From an uncultured Clostridium sp. (GTDB lineage: Bacteria; Bacillota; Clostridia; Christensenellales; CAG-138), in assembly GCA_900542285.1 (NCBI GenBank), contig UQNF01000002.1, positions 1 through 64,000 on the forward strand: a stretch of 64,000 nucleotides of DNA. The letters run 5' to 3'. A program made the translations under genes and the position numbers. The notes below the pieces were generated by a model. It was not told the DNA's origin. It did no database searches and saw only the letters and a program-made list of their open reading frames with translations. Positions 51,101 to 59,233 of the stretch are shown piece by piece. Positions within the stretch are counted from its first letter, which is position 1. Every line of letters begins with the position of its first letter.

Positions 51101-52961
51101 TCCACACCTGCTGTATCTCACTTATACTTAGCTTGGTTTGGTTGAGCAGGATGAAATGCTTGTCCAAGTCGCTGTCGTTATAAAGCACATAACACTCTGC
51201 CTGCATATCGGGATCACGCCCTGCGCGTCCGGCTTCTTGCACATAGTCTTCCAGCGAACTTGAAATATCGTAGTGAACTACCAGCTTAACATCCTTTTTG
51301 TCTACACCCATGCCGAAAGCGGACGTTGCAACTATGACTTTCACCTCATTTCGACTGAAAGCCTCTTGGGTTGTTATTTTATCGTTCGGATCCATTTTCC
51401 CGTTGAACGGCCTTGCAGGGAAACCATCACTTGTCAATTTCTCAGCGATTTCCCGAGTGCGTCTTGTTCTGGAAACATAGACGATCGTTGGGCAATCCTT
51501 CTGCGCAATGAGGTTGCGGAGCGCACTGTATTTTTCTTCATCGGTTTCCTTGTACAGAACCGTGTAATGCAGGTTTTCGCGCGTTGCCGTGGAAGCAAAG
51601 AGCTCAAGATCCAAATCCAGCTTTTGCTTAAAGTAATCGCGGATATCACTGATTACTTTTTGCTTTGCTGTTGCCGTAAAACATGATACAGGTATTGGCT
51701 TTTTAGCGATCTTTTTCTTCTGCAATTCCCGAATAAAATCACCGATGTACAAATAATCGACGCGAAAATCCTGCCCCCATGCGGAGAAACAATGCGCTTC
51801 ATCGATCACGAAACGGACGATATTCCGCGAAACCAAAATTCTTTCTATCGTGCGTGAACGCAATTGCTCGGGTGAAATATACATCAGTGTTGCGGATCCA
51901 TTCTTGACTCGTTCCAGCGCATCCGCTCGTTCAATCGGATTAAGAAGACCGTTGACCGTTACAGCCTCCGTGATGCCGATACTGTTCAGATTGTCCACCT
52001 GATCTTTCATCAGGGATTGCAGCGGCGAGATAACAACCGTCAATCCATGAGCTGCTCTTCCTGCCATAAGCGCAGGGAGTTGAAAAGTTAAAGACTTTCC
52101 TCCGCCCGTCGGGAAAACCGCAAGCAATGATTTGCCTTCTGCCGCTGCTTGCACCGCCTTCTCCTGAAGCGGCTCGCCATTAAATGTTCTGAAACTGTCA
52201 TAGCCAAAAATCCGCTTTAGATTGACGTGAATGTTAAGCGCATTTTTGCAATACACACACCCTTCTGCGCATGGGGTATTGCGGAGATATTTGATTACGT
52301 TTTCGATCTTTGGATAGTTCCGCAGGAGCCACGGCGGCGTAATAGAATAAAAGTCATCTGCTCCTATAAGTGCGAGGGCGTATGCAAGTTCAACCGGGTA
52401 GTGACGAATCAAAGGAAGAATATCCGCTTTTTCACATATCTTCCCTGCATATGCGCTGCGGATCAGATCCTGCACATTTGAATTGCACGGTTTGAAATTC
52501 AAATATTCAAAAAAACCGGTGAATTCGGGATAACCGTACAACAGGCAGCAGAAGATCCGCTGAACCTTTGCTGGCAGCGCAAAAAAAGCATTGACTTCAT
52601 CATAAAAAAGATTTGCGGCCTTTTTGCAATCATTTACAGGATTATTAAGCTCTTCTGTTTGGAGCTTGTCGTCTTTCAGCAGGGCGTGGTATGGACGCTT
52701 TGGAAACAAAAGCGGTGACAGATAGAGCGTGTCAATTACTCCGACATTTATCTCCTTGCCAATAGCGGCTTGAATGTACTTCAAATCATGGTAAATGATA
52801 TTATGACCGCAAACAAATTCCGCTCCGAAAATAAACCGGATGAAATCACTAATGGAAGCGGAGTGAAAATAAGTCCTATTATTTCGTACCGCGCCAAGAT
52901 CATGTATCTTCTTATCCTCAACACCGATCTCGGCGTCAATAAATACAACGGACTTTGCCAT
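48141..52961 (-). CDS. Exonuclease-like / RecQ helicase / UvrD helicase fusion
   Basis: A 1606-residue protein joining three enzymes. Residues 1-125 resemble a DEDD exonuclease (FIDAEIG with D9/E11, GHNIIYHD with D59, NDCKKA with D111), though the usual motif-III His appears to be Asn. A CxxxCxxC knot (231-238) precedes a RecQ helicase with PTGGGKS (284-290), DEAH (387-390) and QEAGRAGRD (575-583). A middle region of about 400 residues is unassigned. A UvrD/Rep helicase follows with AGPGSGKT (1066-1073), DEAQD (1173-1177), GDDDQNIYEFRG and a late STIHKAKGREFD. Two opposite-polarity motors in one chain imply processing of complex DNA ends or forks. AAGGAGTGGAGG precedes the ATG. The gene is AT-richer than the hydrogenase genes, in keeping with transfer. 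Confidence 0.9.
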   Translation of the reverse strand: MAKSVVFIDAEIGVEDKKIHDLGAVRNNRTYFHSASISDFIRFIFGAEFVCGHNIIYHDLKYIQAAIGKEINVGVIDTLYLSPLLFPKRPYHALLKDDKLQTEELNNPVNDCKKAANLFYDEVNAFFALPAKVQRIFCCLLYGYPEFTGFFEYLNFKPCNSNVQDLIRSAYAGKICEKADILPLIRHYPVELAYALALIGADDFYSITPPWLLRNYPKIENVIKYLRNTPCAEGCVYCKNALNIHVNLKRIFGYDSFRTFNGEPLQEKAVQAAAEGKSLLAVFPTGGGKSLTFQLPALMAGRAAHGLTVVISPLQSLMKDQVDNLNSIGITEAVTVNGLLNPIERADALERVKNGSATLMYISPEQLRSRTIERILVSRNIVRFVIDEAHCFSAWGQDFRVDYLYIGDFIRELQKKKIAKKPIPVSCFTATAKQKVISDIRDYFKQKLDLDLELFASTATRENLHYTVLYKETDEEKYSALRNLIAQKDCPTIVYVSRTRRTREIAEKLTSDGFPARPFNGKMDPNDKITTQEAFSRNEVKVIVATSAFGMGVDKKDVKLVVHYDISSSLEDYVQEAGRAGRDPDMQAECYVLYNDSDLDKHFILLNQTKLSISEIQQVWKAIKDLTKSRTSVCCSPLEIARQAGWDDSVSEIETRVKTAVSALESAGYVKRGRNMPHVYATSILAKDMREASFRIDQSALFSEDQRKNAKRIIKSLISSRSITDAGNDDAESRVDYLADTLGMTKEEVINAVNLMRQEGLLADTQDMSAYILASDTEYKSSLILDRFAKLEKFLLSQLTSDGCDFNLKELNELAHAEGIAASSVKSLLTLIYYHTIKNYVGKSQYGASKTVRLIPLLDIGKLVEKYRLRIDLCRFILDVLYSKAGELAATDREEKPVLFSLVGLYSEYKAMPNMNTSAYEASLSDVEDALLYLSKIGALKLEGGFLVLYNGMEIKRLITDNRIKYKVDDYRFLDEFYKQKIRQIHIVGEYANLMVRDYDAALQFVQDYFQMDFRKFISKYFKGERAKDIDRNITPGKYNRLFGELSDVQYQIINDADSKYIVVAAGPGSGKTRVLVHKLAALLLLEDVKHEQLLMLTFSRAAATEFKKRLVSLIGNAANFVEIKTFHSYCFDLLGKIGSLEGVDNVVRNAAELIRNGEVEQGKITKSVLVIDEAQDMDDDEFDLVRALMQNNDDMRLIAVGDDDQNIYEFRGSNSRHMRTLIEEYGAVKYEMTENYRSKSAIISLGNAFVSSIKDRMKSTPIEAVESDAGTVIITHHCGKHMEAAVVDQIISTRGNARCCVLTNTNDEALQLLGLLTKNRVRAKLIQSLDGFRLYNLAEIRFFLKQIDRTLRTPVISDELWQRAKKQLYDTYAGSTCYEICVNLIRDFEATNPTKYRTDLEEFINESCYEDFYDDEGETVYVSTIHKAKGREFDSVYMMLNGNTAAADEEKRKIYVGMTRAKNELYIHCNTRLFSSFDIPGVMHKEDSHVYDEPAEISLQLAHRDVVLDFFKDKKRTVLQLRSGAELSIKDAFLYTELNGRGVPIAKLSKACIDTLQGLEGRGYHPYSADIRFIVAWKGEDDTEEIAVVLPNLHFRRQSICRNKG

Positions 52962-53029
52962 CTGCCTCCACTCCTTATAAGCTTAAACTTCCATTCTCCC
53001 GATACAATGTATTCGATATGTCCTTTCTA

Positions 53030-53635
53030 TTATCCGGCTCTGCTGAAATGCCTGAACGACAGTATCCCTATCGGGAGAAAATACGCACACCAGAATTCGA
53101 GAGCAGCCACACTTGCAGCGCCCGTTCCTCCGTCGGCCATGCCGCTGAAAGCGTCCGTCATCGGCATAATAAAGCACCCAAAGAAGAAAATGCCATGGAT
53201 AATCATCAGGTATTTCAGCCATTTGTCCGCCCTGTTATCCGCCTTGATGGTTAGGCCGATAAAGAAAGTCGAAAGGGCCATCATTCCGTAGCCGAGAAGA
53301 TCGTAGCTGAAGAGCAGTCCGCCTCTTTTAAAATCCAGTATGGCCATTGCCTGCTCGCCAAGATTGCCAAGCCTGACGGCGGTCGTCTGAGCAAAGTATA
53401 CAAGGAATATCAGAACAGCATATATGGCCGCGAAGACCAGTCCGATATTTGCGGCGACCCTATGCCCGTCATCGCTTTCGCTGCAAAAGCCTGCAGCCAT
53501 CATTATGTATCCAATCGGAAGCAGCATACACACGAAGTATGACCCGAAGCTAAAATCCAAAAGCAGAAACACGGCAAATACAAGCACCGCAGCGGATACT
53601 GTCAGCGAGCCGAGTTTGGAAAGCAGTCTGTTCAT
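53030..53635 (-). CDS. Polytopic membrane protein of unknown function
   Basis: A 201-residue integral membrane protein with about six hydrophobic segments. Short loops include one with ESDDGHR and one with KADNRADKW. I do not recognise the family. The ATG at 53635 has AAGGAG 8 bases upstream; a TTG one codon earlier is possible. A strong promoter lies 40 bp upstream, and the helicase gene follows 68 bp downstream, so the two may form one transcript. Confidence 0.7.
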   Translation of the reverse strand: MNRLLSKLGSLTVSAAVLVFAVFLLLDFSFGSYFVCMLLPIGYIMMAAGFCSESDDGHRVAANIGLVFAAIYAVLIFLVYFAQTTAVRLGNLGEQAMAILDFKRGGLLFSYDLLGYGMMALSTFFIGLTIKADNRADKWLKYLMIIHGIFFFGCFIMPMTDAFSGMADGGTGAASVAALEFWCAYFLPIGILSFRHFSRAG

Positions 53636-53674
53636 CAAAGGATCTCCTTGGTTTTCGTTTCGACATTTGGTTCA

Positions 53675-53703
53675 TTATATCATGTGAAAGCCCGACCGTC
53701 AAC
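53675..53703 (-). promoter_or_regulatory. Promoter of the membrane protein gene
   Basis: On the minus strand TTGACG (53698-53703) and a perfect TATAAT (53675-53680) are 17 bp apart. Confidence 0.8.
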
Positions 53704-53851
53704 GACAGTGAAGGTGTAACCGAAGATATGTTGGCGCGTCGATCATAGCTGACACTGTTTTCCTGCAATAAGTCCTGCGGCAAGCGTAGACCGGCGGCTC
53801 GGGTATGGGGGTCGCTCCATTGACCGAAAACAATGTGTGCATAAAAGCAAA

Positions 53852-53943
53852 GGGCTGCTGAAAAAGCGTACATCGCTTGGACAGCGGCCCCATGATATCC
53901 GAATATCTGTTGTCATTGTTGTCGGGGCCTAACTCAGCAGCCC
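53852..53943 (-). ncRNA. Branched hairpin structure at the end of the phage-type operon
   Basis: An outer 10-bp stem (GGGCTGCTGA/TCAGCAGCCC, ends 53852-53861 and 53934-53943) encloses two inner stems: AAGCG/CGCTT (53865-53879) and GGCCCC/GGGGCC (53886-53929). The second holds a further GATATC/GATATT pair. This predicts a three-way junction just past the last phage-type gene. On the minus strand a run of T is inside the last arm, so it may be an elaborate terminator; a structured RNA is the alternative. Confidence 0.45.
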
Positions 53944-53949
53944 CAATGG

Positions 53950-54141
53950 TTATTTCGTGCCTATCGCCGCCTCAAGCAGTGTTCTAAGCTCCCTCAGCTC
54001 GTCCGCAAGGAGCTTGAAATTCTGATTCAGGCAGTTCTCGTTGGCTTTGACATCGGCTTCGTAATCGAGCCTGTCAATGCCTTCCTCCCTGCCGGAGGGC
54101 AGGGCAACATAGTAAAGTGCTCTCATCTCCATATCCGTCAT
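53950..54141 (-). CDS. Small coiled-coil protein at the end of the phage-type set
   Basis: A 63-residue acidic protein, not recognised. The C-terminal half (NFKLLADELRELRTLLEAAIG) is a predicted helix suited to a coiled coil. It starts 18 bp after the nozzle-like gene. The first ATG abuts the GAGGAG site, so the ATG three codons later (54132) may be used. Context suggests a small virion or chaperone-like protein. Confidence 0.55.
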   Translation of the reverse strand: MTDMEMRALYYVALPSGREEGIDRLDYEADVKANENCLNQNFKLLADELRELRTLLEAAIGTK

Positions 54142-54159
54142 CTCCTCATAGCGATATTG

Positions 54160-55572
54160 TCATTCCGTTCCGCACCGTTCGCTTATCAGAAGCTCCAGTC
54201 CGCCGACAAGCTCCAGCGCACCGCCCTCATCGTTGGAAATGACGAGCTGTATCGTCCTTCCCTCGTCCGCAAGGGGTATCTCCAGCACCTCTTCCTCGCC
54301 CGACGGCATACGGCGGTTGTAGGTGTTCAGGTGAACGCCCGAAAGCGTCGTGACATTCACCTTTCCGCCGCTGCCCCTAAGATAAAGCTTTCGGAGGCTC
54401 TTTATCGTACCCTTGTCGCCAAGATCGGTCAGCGGCGTCGTCCAGTAGGCGTCTATCATCTCGCCGTCATAGCTGTAGCCGATACCGAACCGATAGATGT
54501 ATCCGCTGCCGTTTGTAAACAGCAGCCAGCCGTTGACGCTTGCCATGCAGCCGATGGAAAAGCCCCGGTGCAGAAGGTACTTCCTTTCAAGGATATCGTA
54601 TTCCACCAGCATATCCTCCCTGCCTTGACGGATGTTGAAATAGAGCTTGTCGCCGACGGTCACGACATGGGACGAAACGATCAGCGCGTCCCTCATTAGC
54701 TTCTTTATCCTGAAGATATCCGCGCTGGGCCTTGCGGTGACGCCGTTATAATAGTAAAGTCCGCTGCTCGTCAGGAAGAACAGCACGTCACCGTACGCTG
54801 CTATGGCGTGCTGCCTTGCGGAGCGGTAGCTGGCGTCGATATGCTCGATCGTGAAATTGGACGGTCGATCACCTATGAGCCTGAATAGGCTGCTGCGCTT
54901 GAAGATTAGAAGCTGGTTTGACAGCGCCGCTATTCCGATGATTGGGTCGCCTCCCGATGTTCCTACCTCCGCATGGCCGCCCTCCACGGCAGGGGAGGCT
55001 TCGATATAGCCCCAGTTGTCGATGCTCCGTCCGTCCCCGGGCAGTACGGAATAGTAGAGTCTGTTAGGATTTTCGCCGTCCCCGGCGGCAAAGAGCCTGC
55101 CGCGGTACATGGCGAGATAGGAAATGGGCATATCGGAGCAGCCCTCCTCAGAGCCGAACTGGGATACGCTTTCGCCGTCGTATTTTATCAGCGGATGGAT
55201 GCCGTCGGCGATAATAAGGCAGTCGGCGGTGCCTATTTGTGCCATAACGGAATCGAACTCAGCTCCGCTCAAGCTTCCCTGTATCGTGTAAAGGCTTTGC
55301 CAGCTCATGTCCTTGTAGGCGTAAACTGTGCTGCCTGCGATAACGACAGGGTATTGCGCCGTGCTGCTGCGGTAGTAGGTCAGGTGCCGTATCCTGTCCG
55401 TGCCGGGTATGGGGTCGGGGAGCAGCTTAATAAAACCGTGCGCAAGGCTCAGCCTTCCGCCGTCGGTGGAAACGTTTGCTGCGTCGGGCGAGCAGGAAGG
55501 GGAGATACGGTTCTCGTCCATGCTCTGGTCAAGCCCTGAAAATCCGTCAATCCTGTATCGTTTAAGTGCCAT
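54160..55572 (-). CDS. Phage tail nozzle-like (tail tubular protein B type) structural protein
   Basis: A 470-residue soluble protein of repeated beta strands. It opens with RIDGFSGLDQSMDENRISP then SPDAANVSTDGGRLSLAHG, the way podoviral nozzle proteins (T7 gp12-type) begin. Repeats with patterns such as YRGRLFAAGDGENPNRLYYS and LSNQLLIFKRSSLFRLIG fit beta-propeller blades. There is no signal peptide. It follows the adaptor-like gene by 8 bp, the same order as in short-tailed phages. Function is inferred from layout and position. Confidence 0.65.
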   Translation of the reverse strand: MALKRYRIDGFSGLDQSMDENRISPSCSPDAANVSTDGGRLSLAHGFIKLLPDPIPGTDRIRHLTYYRSSTAQYPVVIAGSTVYAYKDMSWQSLYTIQGSLSGAEFDSVMAQIGTADCLIIADGIHPLIKYDGESVSQFGSEEGCSDMPISYLAMYRGRLFAAGDGENPNRLYYSVLPGDGRSIDNWGYIEASPAVEGGHAEVGTSGGDPIIGIAALSNQLLIFKRSSLFRLIGDRPSNFTIEHIDASYRSARQHAIAAYGDVLFFLTSSGLYYYNGVTARPSADIFRIKKLMRDALIVSSHVVTVGDKLYFNIRQGREDMLVEYDILERKYLLHRGFSIGCMASVNGWLLFTNGSGYIYRFGIGYSYDGEMIDAYWTTPLTDLGDKGTIKSLRKLYLRGSGGKVNVTTLSGVHLNTYNRRMPSGEEEVLEIPLADEGRTIQLVISNDEGGALELVGGLELLISERCGTE

Positions 55573-55580
55573 GATTCACC

Positions 55581-56120
55581 TCAGAATTTATTGATTATGC
55601 GGTACGAATCCTCCGCTCCGCGCTGTATTCTCAGCTGCGATTTGGCGTTCTCGAACATGGAAAGGTAGATGTTTCCGCCCCTCTGGGAGTTCACGTCGCC
55701 CACGAGTCTTTCGCGCCCGACTACATAGGTGACTATAAGCCCCTGAACGCCCTGGTCAAGCTCGCATTCGTCCGAGCTTCGCATTAGCTTTTTGGGCTGA
55801 CAGCGGTAGGTGATGAGCGCAGGTGAGTTGTAGGGAAGCAGTATTCTGTCGCTGTTGTCGCCGCTCCCGAAGGGGACGCAGTGTCCCTGCTGCACCACCC
55901 TCAGCACCTTGACGCAGACCCTTGGCAGGCTTGACAGGGTGATAACGCCGCCGTCGGCAGGCACGGTATCGGTCCTGTAAAAGCCTATCGCGTCCGCAAG
56001 CTCCTGCTGCGCCTGGTTGGCGTAGAGCGAAAATCGTATCCGGCATTCGGAAACGTTCGCGGCGTCGCTGCTCCGTCCGAGCTGTGTCAGCGCGGAAACC
56101 GTGATTTCGTTAAGATTCAT
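55581..56120 (-). CDS. Phage head-tail adaptor-like protein
   Basis: A 179-residue soluble protein. The helical N-terminus (ITVSALTQLGRSSD then RIRFSLYANQAQQELADAIG) and a middle beta region ending in a helical tail resemble podoviral adaptor or tail tubular A proteins. GGGAGGAGC precedes the ATG. It is placed between a small capsid-cluster gene and the nozzle-like gene, which supports a connector role. The assignment is by size, order and general features only. Confidence 0.55.
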   Translation of the reverse strand: MNLNEITVSALTQLGRSSDAANVSECRIRFSLYANQAQQELADAIGFYRTDTVPADGGVITLSSLPRVCVKVLRVVQQGHCVPFGSGDNSDRILLPYNSPALITYRCQPKKLMRSSDECELDQGVQGLIVTYVVGRERLVGDVNSQRGGNIYLSMFENAKSQLRIQRGAEDSYRIINKF

Positions 56121-56134
56121 CTTTGCTCCTCCCT

Positions 56135-56347
56135 TCAGCCGAGCCTCGCTCCGCTGCCGCAGGTGAAACGGCGATAGCGGCTTTCACTCAGCATTCGCTC
56201 CGCCTCGCCGGCCCTTATCAGCTCCGCAAGCGCTTCCGGCACTTCAACGGGTACGCCGCGCTCGATCCTGTAGTTTACGGAATTGATGCAGCCCTCCCAG
56301 GGGAGGTTATCCCGTGTTCTTTCCAATGTGATGGTTACTTTTTCCAT
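56135..56347 (-). CDS. Small phage-type protein
   Basis: A 70-residue protein with a beta N-terminus (EKVTITLERTRDN) and the pattern YRIERGVPVEVPEALAELI. Similar short proteins (basic-Gly-x-Pro-Val-x-Val-Pro) are frequent next to phage capsid genes. GAAAGGA precedes the ATG. Function unknown. Confidence 0.6.
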   Translation of the reverse strand: MEKVTITLERTRDNLPWEGCINSVNYRIERGVPVEVPEALAELIRAGEAERMLSESRYRRFTCGSGARLG

Positions 56348-56373
56348 TTTTTCTTCCTTTCATTTTCTCATTG

Positions 56374-56402
56374 TTGAACTTTGTCACGGCTTGATGTAAA
56401 AT
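56374..56402 (+). promoter_or_regulatory. Promoter of the EamA transporter
   Basis: TTGAAC at 56374-56379 and TAAAAT at 56397-56402 are 17 bp apart, 48 bp before the start codon. Confidence 0.6.
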
Positions 56403-56449
56403 AGGGGACGCCTGCCCAAGGCCTTTATTTCCCTATAAGGAGCATATAA

Positions 56450-57418
56450 ATGAGACGCAAGACCCTGATAGGCGTGCTCTGTGTAGTCCTCGCCTCCATG
56501 TGCTACGGCATAACGCCCATCCTCTCCAATGCCGCTCTCCGCGGCGGCCTGCCTGCGGATTTCGTCCTCCGCGTGTTCGGCGAAGGGGCCGTTTCCGTCA
56601 TGGCAGCGGATGCGAGCCGTGCCATGAGCAATGAAAGCGTCGTCGGCATCAGCATGGGCATTGCCTGCGTGCTTTCGGCTGCGGTATGCCTTATCGGCGG
56701 CAGACGCCTCCGCGTCAGCGGCAAACAGACATGGCAGCTCCTCGTCATGGGCGGCGGCGCATTTGCGGTCACCTGCCTGCTCATCTCCTTTGCGTATAAT
56801 TTCATACCGGCAGGCATGGCGATAGTGCTGCATTTTACCTATCCGGTATTCGTGCTGCTTGCGTCCCTGCTCTTCTTCGGGGAAAGGGTCACGCCGCTCA
56901 GGCTCTGCTCGCTCGCCGCCGCGATAGCAGGCATCGTGCTTATGTCGGTCGGCAGCTTCGGCGGCAGCATAAAGCCCATAGGCATCATTCTCGCCCTGAT
57001 ATCGGGCATGACCTATGCCGCATACTTTCTCGCCGGCAAAAACGCCTCCTATTCGGAGCTTGATACCCCCATATCCAACACCTATATCACCGGCGCTGCC
57101 TGCGTTGTATGCATCGCCGCAGGGCTTTGCGGAGGGAGGTTCTCCGTTCCGTCCGATTGGTTCATGTGGGTGATACTCGTGCTGGAGGCGCTCCTCGGCT
57201 ATGTCATCGGCCTGCAGCTCCTGCTGAAGGGGGTGCGGCTCATAGGCTCCTCCGCCGCGTCCGCACTCAACACCTTGGAACCGGCCTTCGCTTCGATAAC
57301 AAGCATGATAGTCTTCGGCGAAACGATGGGTCTTTTGAAGGGTTCGGGCGTTGTTCTTGTGCTCTTGGCGGCGCTTGCAAGCATTCTTGCGCTCAGAAAG
57401 AGCGGCGCAGAGGCGTGA
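56450..57418 (+). CDS. EamA-family (DMT superfamily) transporter
   Basis: A 322-residue protein with ten membrane helices in two EamA repeats, the usual DMT layout. It starts RRKTLIGVLCVVLASMCYG and the second half repeats the fold from about residue 175 (IKPIGIILALISGMTYAAYF). It would export a small metabolite such as an amino acid; the substrate cannot be told. AAGGAG precedes the ATG. It lies on the opposite strand within the phage-type set, and its stop is one base from the stop of the convergent hydrolase gene. Confidence 0.88.
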   Translation: MRRKTLIGVLCVVLASMCYGITPILSNAALRGGLPADFVLRVFGEGAVSVMAADASRAMSNESVVGISMGIACVLSAAVCLIGGRRLRVSGKQTWQLLVMGGGAFAVTCLLISFAYNFIPAGMAIVLHFTYPVFVLLASLLFFGERVTPLRLCSLAAAIAGIVLMSVGSFGGSIKPIGIILALISGMTYAAYFLAGKNASYSELDTPISNTYITGAACVVCIAAGLCGGRFSVPSDWFMWVILVLEALLGYVIGLQLLLKGVRLIGSSAASALNTLEPAFASITSMIVFGETMGLLKGSGVVLVLLAALASILALRKSGAEA

Positions 57419-57419
57419 T

Positions 57420-58172
57420 TCAGGCAGTGTCCAGATGGGCCTCGACGAATTCCTTCACGCCTATCATGGTCTGCCTGCCGCATTTGCCGTCCACTCCGCC
57501 GCAGTAGTAGCCGAGTGAGTTGAGCGCACGCTGCAGGTTCTTTATCGCATCGCCCTGTATCATGGGCTTTGTGACGGAAAGCACCACCTGCTCGTCATAG
57601 CAGTTCTCATCGTAGATGAGCTGGCGTGTCACAAGCCCCCTGTGGGTCCAGGGTCTTTCACTGAGCTTTGTCACGACGACGCCGAAGCGTATTCCCCTTG
57701 CTTCCACGACAAGCGGCTCGCCGTTCAGAAATCCGCAAACCCAGCCCACATGGCTCATGCGTCCGTCGGGGTTCCGGTAAAACACCGCTTCGCCGAGCTG
57801 ATAGCTTCGGTCCACCTCGTTCAGTGCGCCCTTGTCGCTGCACCATGCGATATAGCAGTAGTTGGCGTTCACGTCCGTACCGATGTAAACATCGAGCAGC
57901 CCCTGGCAGTCGCAGGCTCTGACCTTGCCGAGCACCCAGCTTTCGGTCGCATTTCGGTAGCTCTCGCCCGACCAGCCCTTTTTGCTGTAATAGCACTTGA
58001 ACCGCTGCTCCAAAAGCTCCCGGGTCACGATGTTGCCGGTCGTCCCGAACAGGTATTCCCAAGGCTCCGTGCCGCATTCCTCGATATCAAGGGGCAGCTC
58101 CGCACCCTCCGGAATGCTTTCGCGCTTGCAGTGTGAAAGTGCAAAGCGTACGAAATCGATAGCGTTTTTCAT
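57420..58172 (-). CDS. NlpC/P60-like hydrolase with peptidoglycan-binding domain (lysin-like)
   Basis: A 250-residue protein without a signal peptide. The N-terminal two thirds look like an NlpC/P60-type amidase/peptidase: a Cys in RACDCQGLLDVY and a His in MSHVGWVCGF in the right order. A PG_binding_1 repeat follows (IKNLQRALNSLGYYCGGVDGKCGRQT). This is the composition of phage endolysins and virion-associated lysins. The ATG at 58172 follows AGAAAGGA; a longer frame overlaps the upstream gene. It is placed with capsid genes and could be the lytic enzyme or a tail-tip hydrolase. Confidence 0.75.
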   Translation of the reverse strand: MKNAIDFVRFALSHCKRESIPEGAELPLDIEECGTEPWEYLFGTTGNIVTRELLEQRFKCYYSKKGWSGESYRNATESWVLGKVRACDCQGLLDVYIGTDVNANYCYIAWCSDKGALNEVDRSYQLGEAVFYRNPDGRMSHVGWVCGFLNGEPLVVEARGIRFGVVVTKLSERPWTHRGLVTRQLIYDENCYDEQVVLSVTKPMIQGDAIKNLQRALNSLGYYCGGVDGKCGRQTMIGVKEFVEAHLDTA

Positions 58173-58242
58173 TTTCTTGTTCGTTCCTTTCTCATGTTTC
58201 AAAATTCGATCGAAAGTCAGGCCCTGCTTTTCCCATATGCGC

Positions 58243-59172
58243 CTAATCGAGCGTATTGGGACGGTTTGACCTGCTTCCTGCGCCACTGCGTCCGTAGCCG
58301 CTGCCGGATCCGCTTCCGTTTGCGGCTATGCCGAATATCTCATCGATAAGCCGTTCGTATTCCCCGGGCGTCAGGGCTGACTGCGCGCTCTCCCTCAGCT
58401 TTCGCCAGTAGCTCAGATTTGAGTGCAGGAAGGACTGCCTGTCGTTGGGCTTGAGCGAGGAGATATAATTAAAGTATTCGTTGTAGTATCCGGAGCTTTC
58501 GCTTTCCTCCGGCTCGTCAGCGCCGCCTGCGAGCCGATTGCGGTAGGCTATCTCCTCCATGGCGTTCCTGTGCTGAAGCTCTGTCTCATACAGCTGCGCT
58601 CTTATCCTTGCAAACTCGACGGAGGCGTTGTAGACGTATTGGGCAAGTTCTGCGCTGTAATCGGATTCGAGCCTTGCGATATCTCGGGCTATCGAATCGT
58701 ATTCACGCTTTTTCATGCTCGAAAGATAGGTTGAGCCGCCCATTCCGCGCGAATAGGCGTCGGCGTCCAGCTCCGCCATAGCCGTCATGCCATAGTTCCT
58801 CCTGTCCTCAATAGCGGCATCGACCGCCGGGCGAAGGAAGGCTTCAAGCTGTGAATAGAGGCTTTCGAGGCCGGGAAGATCGGGCGATGCTCCGTAGCTC
58901 TGCAGCGTTGAGATGATGCTGCCGTAGTAATCGTCGATGCTGCCGCTCTGCGCTCCCTGCGCCGAACCTGCGGAATTTGGGGCGGATACGGCCGAATCGC
59001 CATTGCCGCTTTCATAGAGCGAACCGGGGCCGTATGCCCTTTGGGAGGCGTTTCCGCCGACGGGAGCGATCGTCCCGGCTGCCTTTTCGACGGAGCCGCG
59101 CTTTACGGCGGAGCTGTCCTCCGCAACGGCGTCGGCAAGCTTCTTCCTCCTTCGGTAAAGTTTATATGCCAT
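58243..59172 (-). CDS. Ala/Ser/Gly-rich virion-type protein
   Basis: A 309-residue protein, not recognised. A basic start (YKLYRRRKKLADAV), a disordered Ser/Gly/Ala segment (about residues 30-85), a helical core rich in Tyr, Glu and Arg (about 100-230) and a Gly/Ser/Arg tail (GSGSGSGYGRSG) are visible. This make-up is common in internal virion or DNA-ejection proteins. GGAAAGGAAG precedes the ATG at 59172. It lies 61 bp after the capsid gene. The role is inferred from place and composition. Confidence 0.6.
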   Translation of the reverse strand: MAYKLYRRRKKLADAVAEDSSAVKRGSVEKAAGTIAPVGGNASQRAYGPGSLYESGNGDSAVSAPNSAGSAQGAQSGSIDDYYGSIISTLQSYGASPDLPGLESLYSQLEAFLRPAVDAAIEDRRNYGMTAMAELDADAYSRGMGGSTYLSSMKKREYDSIARDIARLESDYSAELAQYVYNASVEFARIRAQLYETELQHRNAMEEIAYRNRLAGGADEPEESESSGYYNEYFNYISSLKPNDRQSFLHSNLSYWRKLRESAQSALTPGEYERLIDEIFGIAANGSGSGSGYGRSGAGSRSNRPNTLD

Positions 59173-59233
59173 ATTCTTCCTTTCCGGGATCATGGGCGAT
59201 TTAGGAGGCCCACGATCCCTTGCCGAGCCGGTT

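Noticed and set aside
53924..53943. Integron attC-like core (GCCTAAC)
   Set aside because: Only one core-like heptamer is present; the matching partner GTTRRRY at the expected distance and an integrase are missing.
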